A stretch of 64,000 bases of DNA from Strix aluco (Eukaryota; Chordata; Aves; Strigiformes; Strigidae), in NCBI RefSeq assembly GCF_031877795.1, contig NC_133932.1:89929994-89993993 (forward strand), given 5' to 3'. Below, piece after piece: positions 55,232-64,000 of this stretch. Under the pieces are notes generated by a model. That model was given only the letters and a program-made list of their open reading frames with translations. It had not been told where the DNA came from and did not search any database. A program made the translations under genes and the position numbers. The stretch's first letter is position 1. Every line of letters begins with the position of its first letter.

Positions 55232-55356
55232 CCGTACAATGAGAATCCACTTGATCAGGGACAGACCAAATCCACAGATTGCACCATACCTTCCAGCTAT
55301 GGTATTTGTTATACAGAAGGATAAACAAAATCCAATCCAGTTGAAAATAAAAGCCA
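55232..55356 (-). CDS. NDFIP2: NDFIP2 coding exon, TM1 and TM2
   Basis: Exon of 125 nt. The acceptor is a strong pyrimidine tract ending TTTATAG (AG at 55358-55357) and the donor is CGG|GTATGT (GT at 55231-55230). It starts with TG, completing an ATG whose A comes from the preceding, unseen exon, then encodes 41 residues. The first part, AFIFNWIGFCLSFCIT, is a hydrophobic helix (TM1). After the short NTIAGRYGA loop comes GAICGFGLSLIKWILIV (TM2), and the exon ends with Arg. The text matches NDFIP2 almost residue for residue; NDFIP1 differs in the loop, with TTSAAGRYGAIS-type sequence recalled from family knowledge. It ends on a complete codon, matching the phase of the next exon. No stop or frameshift is present, so the exon looks functional. 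Confidence 0.96.
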
Positions 55357-56821
55357 CTATAAAATAAAAGAAACAGTAGCTTCTGTTAATCTGTATAGCT
55401 AAGCAAACAGACTGAACATTAATTTAACTTTTAAACTAATAAGGGCATGCTTACACAGTCACTAATTCCCTTCCGGTAATTCAGGTTTTCAGAGATTGAC
55501 TTTGAACCCAGACATTCCCCATGGTATAGTCACTTAATAACAAAGCAAATGGTAAACAGGCTGGAACCTACTACTTTAAACAGGAGAAAATTCCAACTTA
55601 AAAGAAAGTATTATATTGCTACAGAAATCTAACCAGATGACACTAGACATGAAGAGTGAATGCAAACAAAGGACTGTAACATATGAGACTTGGATTAAAA
55701 CAACGAAAAAACCCTCCTACATTTTTCTATAACTAAAAATATAGTTATATGCACACATACGTGCATGTATCAAGGCTGCATATTCAGCTTTATCCAGTTT
55801 GGATCGAACAGAATAAAAGTATCCTCTCTTGCTCTGTAAACATAGTATAGAAACGAAGATAAGTTGAGAAGCTGATGTTTCATTGGTTAATGTCTTCTCT
55901 TTTAGATCTCTATTCAAGCATAAGATATAAGAAGTTTTACACAGAAGCTTAAGAAATGAAGAAACACAAAGGACGTTGAGCATAACTACTACTGTTACTT
56001 CAATTAACACTTCCACTCAGCTCCCAGTAGTTTTACAATTTAAAGTTTCATATCTGCTTATGTACTTGACAATCAACATCATCATCATCTGTATTGACTT
56101 CTGTTTGCATGCATTAGGTCAAAGTGTCGGAATTCCCAGTTAGGTGATGTCCCAGCTTTCGGAGTAAGTTACCCCAACTAACGGGAAAACCATCAAACAG
56201 ACAAGCTGGGGGAGCTGGCAGAAGACAACCATTTAGGAGTTCTGGAGAGGACAAGACGGTAAAAAATTGAAACATTTGAGAAGCCACACAAAAACCACTG
56301 GAGGCAAGCAGGAATGGAAGGGGGGCAGAGGGGAACAAAACCCCTGCACATAAATCCTCAATGTTTTAAATCCCCAAATTTAGGGGAAAAAACAAAACTC
56401 ACATAAAACTCAAACATTAAACCACCACAGAAAAAAAATGTCTGTCTTTATTGTAAAAGTTTGAACACTTAAAACATTAGGAACAGAAAACTGGTCAATA
56501 GTTTTCTTAAGTAAAAGTCAATTTAATTTGGTAGGATTATCTATAAACAGCCACCATTTTTGTAATTTAAAACTTCGTCACAACTCCTCCAAGAATCCAC
56601 ATGAAGATGCAATGATTTGCCCACAAATGCAAAATTAGTCTGTAAAACTGCAGTGCGATTCCATGAACTGTGAAAATAATTGAAGTTCCAAGAGAAGTTT
56701 TGGAAGACATCAGCACAGTCACTTCATACAAGTGAGAAGACACCTTGTCCCAGACAGAGCCATGGGTAACAGATGGTAGCAATCAGAAAGCTTACTCTTT
56801 TATGCTAATTAGTAATCTTTT

Positions 56822-56896
56822 AAAAAAAGAAAACAAAACACAAAAACCAACAAACAAAACCAACAAAACCAAACCAAACACCCAAAACACACACAA
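56822..56896 (+). repeat. A/C-rich simple repeat (CAAA/CCAA)
   Basis: About 75 bp almost free of G and T, built of AAAC, CCAA and ACAC blocks, in the incomplete NDFIP2 intron. Confidence 0.8.
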
Positions 56897-59800
56897 CTTT
56901 GAGTAATTCTGATCCAAATTTGTATACACAGAGAAGAAGAAGAAAAAAACAAAAGAGGGCATTTCTATTACATAAGAACACGTGACCCTAACATTTTACC
57001 TATCTTTCCAAAACACAAGAAAAGCATTTACATTTTACAAAGCCTGGATACTTTGTTTTGAAAACAGGATTTCCCTATTTTAAGCAAGATCTCCAAATCC
57101 ACCATACTTTTAAGAGTAACACAATTCAGAACCTAGTTCTTCAACACATCTCTGTTCCTGTCCCAGCATAATGGTTTACTGCTCTTTCTCTTCCTCCCCA
57201 CTACTCAAGCAAAGTAGTGACAAGGGTGACTTCAACTGTGGCTCCAAAGACAGACATGCAAAAAAGGACAGAAGATAGACATGTTTCTAATGGACTATGC
57301 AGACTACAGGAATTCTCAAAATACTTACAATTTTAATAGGTATACATTTAAAAAAAAATAAGGATTTTTGTAACGCCTCAACTAATTTGTACACGCATTA
57401 TAAAAATTAGAGACTTCCCAATCATAAATATAGGAGGGGGAAAAAATTAGTTCTTATAATCAAAGTTGAACACAGTGACAGTTTTACCCTTCTTTCAATT
57501 TGATCTAAAGGAATATTCAAAATAGAATCCACAGTCACTGGATATTAGGTAGATATTTAACACTAAGTTGTTTGCCCAACTCCTGAAAGCAAAGGTATCA
57601 CCATGTTCCAACGTTGTTCATAGTAGCTCTTTTCCTTTAACCAGTGTGCTGTTCCATCAATTTAGATAAGCAGACAGTGCAAGTGGGAAAGAAAAGGCAT
57701 AAACTATACAAAAGTTGTAAACTATGCAAGTTCAAATACCCCAATAAAACTGGACTACATACAGAAGAAAAAAATCTCACTAACTTTCCATCTGTAACCA
57801 TCCACTAGAATAAATCTGCAGTGAAACTTAATCAAAACTCCCTGTCTTCAGCAGCAATAGGAATGTGTACTTCCACCTCTGTAAAACCTAGGCAACATAT
57901 CAGGGAGATCTTCCCAACATTGCCTTGGTGTTGCATCACTTTAACAAACTTAAGATGAGCAAAAATAATGTCTATACGTTTTCAATCTTTCCCATTTCTA
58001 CTCTCTCACCTCCTCTGTGTCCTACTGCTACTCCAAAAGTCATCTTCACTCTCATTCTGGTTGCAAAAATCCGTTTTTTCCTTTCAGAAACACATCTCCA
58101 GCTTCTGAGCAAACTGCAACAAGTAAAATTTTTATCTATTTTTCAACTGTTTTTCTTCACACCAAGATTAGCCTGATCCACACCTTTCTGTATCTTTTTC
58201 CACGATGATTTCCATGTATATCCTCTGTCAGTCATGCAAGTTGTCTGAGCTTTGCAGCTTACATTGCATCTGCTTAAGAGTTACTAACATTATTTTCTGT
58301 GTAATTCCTGCATCACGTAATTATTGCAATAAAAGTTGTCCATAATTTTCATCCCTATACTGACATAGAGAAGTCATAGCACAGGTTTGTCCACCAAGAT
58401 GAGAAAGCAAATACAATGGCGAGGGGACAGACTAATAAAAGGAAGCATCTACTATTCTTTCTAGATGTATCTACTTCCTTCTGTATCTACTAGAGACAAC
58501 CAAGTCATTGTGCGAGCTTCTTGCTGCAACACATGCAATCCTCTATTTGTCTGCATTCACTCACTCAGTGAAATGTAAATGACACTGCTCAGCAGTTAAA
58601 AGAGATGACCTCGTCCTTCATACTGCTTCAGCTTCCCATGACATTCTCATCCAATGTTCCTGGTCTGACACTAATACACGTTACCATAAAGAAAGCCATT
58701 CCTAAAAATGAGACAGACAGTCTAACAAGCTGCTAAATCATCCTGGTTTTAACTAAAGAAGCATTTGTATCTTCTAGACAACCACTGCAAGACTACCCAC
58801 TCTGCAGCAATAATTGTTTCCTATCCCAGAGATCGCTAGCATCTGGATTCATACTTACAACTATTGTCCTCTTTCTTTTAATGAATTTCAGACATTTAGA
58901 TGAAACTCACACTGACCGCGCTGGCATCATGATTTCAGTCTTTCTTTGCTACTCTAACACCATGCAGACAAGCAGAACTGATAAAAGTAAGATTTTTGAG
59001 TTTTATACGTTCTTGAAGTGCCAACAAGAAGAGAAAGTAAGACTATATTAATGTAATTCACATACAAAGAATATACCATTAGAGTTATCTCCTCGTGGCA
59101 GCAAAACTCATCATAAAAACAGGCAAGAACTTGCTTTTTGGGAGGAAGAGGAGGGTTGGACTAAAGGTCATCTTTAACAAAAAGTCTTCTTGATATCCAG
59201 TGTAGTACCCACAACAATTATGTTATACTTGTATTTCCCTTCATGTTGTGCAGTAACATAATCTCCGCCAAGATACAAAGCACAGGATGTTCTATGCGTT
59301 GCAGAAGTTCTTGAATCTGACATGTAAAATAAGGCTATCCATCAGCTATTTCCACACTGAAAGCCTTCTTCTGAGGGGCAGTGGTCAGCATAGCATTTTT
59401 CATATCAAAACTTAAAGTTAGAAATCAAAATCTTTATCTATTGGCAATTCCAAAGAAGCTGGAGTAAAATAATTCAACTTGGTTTTGACAAACAAGCTTG
59501 TATCCATTGCCATTCTTCATCTCCAATAACTACAGGGGCAAGGCAAAGATGATGTGTGAAGCTGTACTGTGTCATTAATAATTTACTAATCCATGTTTAT
59601 TTTTGTCAGTGCTCATTAAGTTGCAAAACAATATTGACACATCCTTTCATTGTATTCCCACAATTTACAGTAAACAAAGAAAACTTAGTTTTCTGAGTTA
59701 AGCGATCTTGTGCAAAGGTTTTGAGTTGTACATCTTGCAATACATCAGAAGATACAAAAATGACAAGCACACTAGAAAAAAAGTCTACTTTTTCCTGAAT

Positions 59801-61604
59801 TGTTCTTACGCTTCACTTGCTGATCTTTTTTACTTAACTTTCCACAGCTACACATTAATCACTTAAGTTTATATTCAGTATCATGAAAAGAAGCCAACAA
59901 AACTGGTCTGAAGACCTGTGCTGGTTCCAAATTTTAACCATGGCTCAAGCCTGTACTAAGACTATAATGGCAACTACATATCTACAAAAAGCAATTGTGC
60001 TCAGTTACACCCTCAGTCCCTGATTTGTCCAACGACTTATTATTTTAATATACAGCAGACAAAGCTTAATATTTCATACCTAGCCTAGGTTTACTAAGCA
60101 TCTGCAATAAATATACTTTCCAGATCTCCATGCAACACTAGAAATTATTCTTCCCATTCCTGCATAGAATTTATTCTATTCTTGAACTGGGACACATTTT
60201 TGCTCCTTCCTGAAGGGCACCCCTGAAGTCTGAAGATCACTAGAAGCATTTGCTATCAGCTTCCACAGATAATGTTGGCAGTTTTTTATACTCAGTGATG
60301 AATGTTCAAAAACTTCCCTAGGCGATTTATTTCTTTCTACGGCTTCATTACCCTTGTGGATAAATTTTTCTTAATGCCCAATTAGAAGCTTCCTCATTCC
60401 AAATATTTTGTATTATATCCAAAGCATATGGAGAAACCATTCAAGTCAAATTCTTTCTACATTAAGAAAGAAGTCAGGTGATTGTACATGAACATGAGCC
60501 AGGCTCCCCTGATAACTGGAGAGAGATAAGCACTCCCAAAACAGTTCCTTTATTTCCTTCCAACATTTGCAATTTCAGTCAAATGACTTCCCCTAAGCTT
60601 CTCTTGCATGACTAAGGGAAACCTGCATAACATTCATGATGTGGACATGCATAAGTCAAGTTTCCTAAATTCACACAGAAGAATCCTCCCACTGGAAATT
60701 TAGACCATCTTACCACTCCTCAGGAAGGACACAACAGGATGCTGTGCTCACCCTGAGCTTCTGCCACAACGCTACCTTCCAACTTGTGCCCGCTTGAAAC
60801 CCCCTAAGTAGATATCCTAGCTTGTGTGCAGTTTATTAACTGAAGCATCTAATAGCTTTGAAAACTGTATGAACATTAGTTTACACAATTTTGGTATCAT
60901 TATAGCATCTGAGACAATATGCACATTACATTTCTCCACATCATGAGATTTTATTGGTGGAGTTGTACAGATGGTTTAAATTGCCCAGATGTTGTTCAAA
61001 AAGAACAAATCAGGTCTCTCTATGTGAACTTAAATTTTGGCTGTATGACCGAACACTTCTCTACATTTCTTCCTCCTTATTAACCCATCTGTGAGGTTGA
61101 AATTCATATTAATTTTTCCTAGGTTGAACGAACAACCCAAAACTCCCTTCCATGGTTTCAAAGAATCCAGATGAGCTCCACAACTCCTTCTGGGGCCAGA
61201 AAAAATACATTAAGTGGTCCAACAGCTAAATTTGCTGTATTTTGCATTCATAGCAAAATCAGAAACTGACAAACACCAGCCCTGACCATTAGAGAGCAGG
61301 TTCTTCACTCACCAACACACAGACTTCAGGAGAAACACCAATTTCTTAAAACACATTATTTTACTATATATTAGAAATAAAATAGGCTGTTTCCCAAATT
61401 TTTCCTCTAAGTTTCTGAATCAAGTGCTAAAACAAAAAAATCCACCTGTTCACGCAAAATACTTCTATTCTTTAGCATATATTGTCCCATTCTATTTAGT
61501 TACGCTAAAGAGAACAGTGCTTCACAACTTAGACGGGAAACAGGTTTGTAACTTGCACGCATCAAGCTCCTAAAACAAACAGAAAACCCAAACAAACAGA
61601 TCCG

Positions 61605-61667
61605 GCCACTAGATGGCCTCGAGACAGAAGCTTTATGCAACCTGGACAGCTACCACTAGATGGCAGC
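61605..61667 (+). promoter_or_regulatory. two tandem CTCF-like motifs
   Basis: CCACTAGATGGC occurs twice, at 61606-61617 and 61653-61664, the second continuing as CCACTAGATGGCAGC. Both match the vertebrate CTCF core (CCASYAGRKGGC) at all twelve positions and both are on the plus strand, 47 bp apart. The site is inside an NDFIP2 intron. The sequences between and outside the two cores differ, so this is not a simple duplication of a longer unit. Binding is inference; the motif match is seen directly. Confidence 0.6.
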
Positions 61668-61717
61668 TACATATCACTAGTTGATTGCAATATGCACGCA
61701 AGCTCAGTTAAACGTTT

Positions 61718-61750
61718 ATTTGATTTTACTTCGGTTGAATAAAATCAAAT
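61718..61750. repeat. inverted repeat, 11-bp perfect arms, TTCG loop
   Basis: The left arm ATTTGATTTTA (61718-61728) is perfectly complementary to the right arm TAAAATCAAAT (61740-61750). The 11-base spacer CTTCGGTTGAA contains C(TTCG)G, the stable UUCG tetraloop type. It starts about 50 bp beyond the second CTCF-like motif. Function unknown. Confidence 0.7.
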
Positions 61751-61767
61751 TTAAAAAGCTAACTTCA

Positions 61768-61787
61768 TTGTTTTATATTTAAAACAA
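61768..61787. repeat. inverted repeat, 8-bp perfect arms
   Basis: TTGTTTTA (61768-61775) and TAAAACAA (61780-61787) pair perfectly across a four-base spacer. This second small palindrome lies directly next to the TTCG-loop inverted repeat and the GC box. It is A/T-rich and could be chance on its own. Confidence 0.5.
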
Positions 61788-61795
61788 AGTCAGCT

Positions 61796-61811
61796 CGCCC
61801 CCGCCCTCCCC
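61796..61811. promoter_or_regulatory. GC box (Sp/KLF-type)
   Basis: CGCCCCCGCCCTCCCC is a Sp/KLF-type GC box in an otherwise AT-rich intron. It belongs to a local run of CpGs between about 61550 and 61850. This suggests a regulatory element; no TATA box or initiator is evident. Confidence 0.4.
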
Positions 61812-62631
61812 AAGATCTTTCTACCAACGCTGTATGTAACAGTCACGGGAGGAGGTGGGAGAGCACATCTGGAACAAGCCATTCTTTCTATGCTCCTCTC
61901 ACTAGAAGCACAGCTCCTTACACTATTCTCCTGCATTTTAACTGACAGAACTGATGATTGAACTGATGTCTCTCTGATCTGCCACCTCTACTTGCACTGT
62001 TTAAACATATTCCACACTACAAAAAAAAAAAAAAAAGTCATACTGTAAATTTCATTTTCATTCCCACTCTCTTAAATCTACATACATCAACTTTATGGAG
62101 ACTTTTATCTCATTATTACAGAGGCAGAAATACACCACGGACTATTTATGATCTAACCTTATCAAGTTAAGCTCATTTTTCATTTAGCTCTCCAATTTCC
62201 GTAAGAAAAACTACTGAATATTATAGGTCTAAAAATGTTTTAAGTTTTTGTGAACTCCTCATTCTATGAACACAAATAATAATAAGCAAACTTGATCAAT
62301 TTTCATAGATAACAGCATTCACAACAGCCAACACAGATTCCAATTAAGCATGCACTTGCATAAATATCTTGCATGTGTAAGCACTTATTTTATGTATTTC
62401 ATTCGTAGGTGAGCAAAGTTGGTAGTAAGGTAGTCTCAGAATAATCAAGAAAAAATATGATCTACAGAGTACTTTTGTCAAATCTGTAGATGCAGTGCTC
62501 TGTGCAATCAGTCTCAGCTAAACAGCTGTTTGAAGAGAAAGTTGCCAGTTTATCCAACCAAACATCTGCATTCTTGAAGATGTACACAAGGTTCTGGGCA
62601 TGCAGTTTTGGCCAACTGTATGTGAGTATCA

Positions 62632-62653
62632 CTGGAGCCTTTCTGGAGCCTTT
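62632..62653 (+). repeat. 11-bp perfect tandem duplication
   Basis: CTGGAGCCTTT is repeated twice without spacer, in the incomplete NDFIP2 intron. Confidence 0.85.
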
Positions 62654-64000
62654 GATTCCAGTTCAGCTTCTACATAGCAGGCTTTTAACTACTACTGTGC
62701 TCCTAGCTGCAAGCTAACAAGTCTGTTCACAGCTGTGATTTTAAGGACTTAAAACATATTAGAGCCAACGATCCACTTGACCTTCAAGTGCAGTGCTAAT
62801 GAAGGCCTGAACCAGGATTTAAAAGCAAGAACAAGTCCACACAATACAAAACCTGAACAGGTTAAATACAAAAACCTGCAGCACATATGGGAGAAAGGAA
62901 AAAGAAGCCACACCCCTCTTTGCACCCAAGAACATATACCCTTTCTATGGTTCAACTACAGAAAGAGGTCAGACTGTAAAACTCACTTTGTTATCCTACA
63001 TATGTATTTATATATTTGCTATGCGAGATAGACACATATATTTTTATCCCAAGATATGAACACCACATTGTCCTAGTACATCATATGCCAATGTGGAAAA
63101 AAAAAAAACCAAAAACTGTGATAGTTCTGTAACCTTCATCTGTAACAGTTAAATAAAGAGACTGTGAAAGACATTAAAGAAAAAAGAGCTAAGATGAGCT
63201 CTAGGTTGAAAGACATAAAGGAGATTTCAGTGGATAATCAATCAGCTTTCATCCTGATGAAAATGCTAAAAACAGCTACATCCCCAACAGCAAGCTTTCA
63301 TCCAGGTTGCCAACATTTATTTCAGAAAGTAAAAGTCCTCAGAAATTAGAAAGAAATATGCAACTGGCAAAGCAGAAGCACCTTCTTTCTAGAAGTAATT
63401 TATAGTGGCTAAATCTAACTTTGTTTAATGCAGTACATAAATTACAAGGTAAGACATGCACAGTGCACACACACAGTACCTGAAGAAATGCTATAGTAGT
63501 GCTGGTTGCAATCGCACATTACCTAAAGACAGTACATTTTTATATGCCCGTAGTTAGTTCAACCTGAAAATAAGCATTGTTGGATTTGTTCCAAAAATCC
63601 ACCCACAGCTATTTAATCCACTATGCTAACATCAGCAACTGTTGTATGGAGTATCACCCCTCAAATTTTTTTCTACTTAAAAATCAATTGCCAGAGTTCT
63701 GTGATCCAGCCTTTAATTCAAGTTGGTACTCCAATTAGATGATGACAGAAATTCCCAATTCATAGGTAACAGTACAGCCTTGCCACGTCTCAAAACATTT
63801 ACAATGATTTTGCTTTGTCCCCTTATCTGTCACAGATGCCACCGAAAGAAGTGCAACATATTTGCTACATCTGAAACAGGAAGCGTTTATATCTGTGTAC
63901 AGGTAAAAAAAATCCAGTCGTTACAGTACATTAATGCAGTTTATCACAGCTATCTTTTATATTCCATAGAAAAAAGGTACAATTAAGATATACCTCAGTA

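Larger units (their letters stand above)
46980..64000 (-). other. NDFIP2: NDFIP2 gene, 3' portion (partial, 5' end outside window)
   Basis: Gene span inferred from three phase-compatible coding exons plus a probable 3' UTR, all on the minus strand. The joined exons give 97 complete residues plus two split codons (a Met at the first boundary and a Gly at the last junction), closely matching the C-terminal membrane domain of NDFIP2 rather than NDFIP1. The distinguishing text is SFCITNTIAGRYGAICGFG and MSESMAAAHRTR. Known role: NDFIP proteins are three-pass membrane proteins of Golgi, endosomes and multivesicular bodies. Their cytosolic N-terminal PPxY motifs recruit and activate Nedd4-family HECT ubiquitin ligases (NEDD4, ITCH and relatives), directing ubiquitination of transporters and signalling proteins. 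The PPxY-encoding exons are not visible here. The left boundary is the approximate cleavage region after one candidate poly(A) signal and is uncertain. Confidence 0.9.
55357..64000 (-). other. NDFIP2: NDFIP2 intron 5' of the TM1/TM2 exon (incomplete)
   Basis: At least 8.6 kb of intron. I looked on the minus strand for the expected preceding exon, which should end ...FMLxFF with a single-base A overhang, and did not find it, so it most likely lies beyond 64000. The stretch holds an A/C-rich simple repeat (56822-56896), a regulatory-looking cluster at 61600-61815 (listed separately), an 11-bp tandem duplication (62632-62653) and a possible antisense exon (63836-63902). Confidence 0.7.

Noticed and set aside
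59148-59180. GAGGGTTGGACTAAAGGTCATC resembling a CR1 3' end on the plus strand
   Set aside because: Only about 25 bases match, with no CR1 body to the left and no octamer tail to the right.
59160-60700. Possible degraded processed pseudogene on the minus strand
   Set aside because: Some fragments read like protein (for example YVTAQHEGKYKYNIIVVGTT), but frames change repeatedly with many stops and I cannot match any family. A BLASTX search would decide.
63460-63540. Candidate for the missing preceding NDFIP2 exon (sense ...GCATTTCTTCAGGTACT)
   Set aside because: Upstream codons do not read as the expected GNDGIFMLxFF text and contain a stop, and the phase does not give the required single A overhang.

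Overview
The window looks like avian nuclear DNA. It is AT-rich, almost free of coding sequence, and carries two CR1-type LINE fragments, the dominant retroposon of birds (also found in crocodilians and turtles). One protein-coding gene can be supported: the 3' part of NDFIP2 (Nedd4-family interacting protein 2) on the minus strand. Three consecutive coding exons (55356-55232, 52069-52003, 48320-48217) join in correct phase. They encode the three transmembrane helices and the C-terminus up to a TGA stop. The N-terminal, PPxY-bearing exons were not found and should lie beyond position 64000.

Layout, left to right. 1-2254: gene-free. 2255-3812: CR1 fragment in minus orientation, with a broken reverse-transcriptase frame. 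3813-38960: about 35 kb of gene-free sequence with microsatellites, small CpG clusters and possible conserved non-coding blocks. 38963-39440: second, short CR1 3' fragment, minus. 39441-46980: gene-free sequence downstream of NDFIP2. About 46980-48216: probable NDFIP2 3' UTR with candidate poly(A) signals. 48217-64000: the three exons, two complete introns, and at least 8.6 kb of the intron upstream. That last intron holds the strongest regulatory-looking segment, about 61600-61815: two tandem CTCF-like motifs, two hairpin-forming inverted repeats and a GC box.

In mammals NDFIP2 lies between RBM26 and a gene desert leading to SPRY2. The empty left two thirds fits the SPRY2-side desert, but this is inference from synteny. 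No prokaryotic, organellar, CRISPR or convincing RNA-gene features were seen. I found no clear undescribed system. The better leads are the CTCF/hairpin cluster, the consensus splice donor just after the NDFIP2 stop codon, and a possible antisense exon near the right edge.
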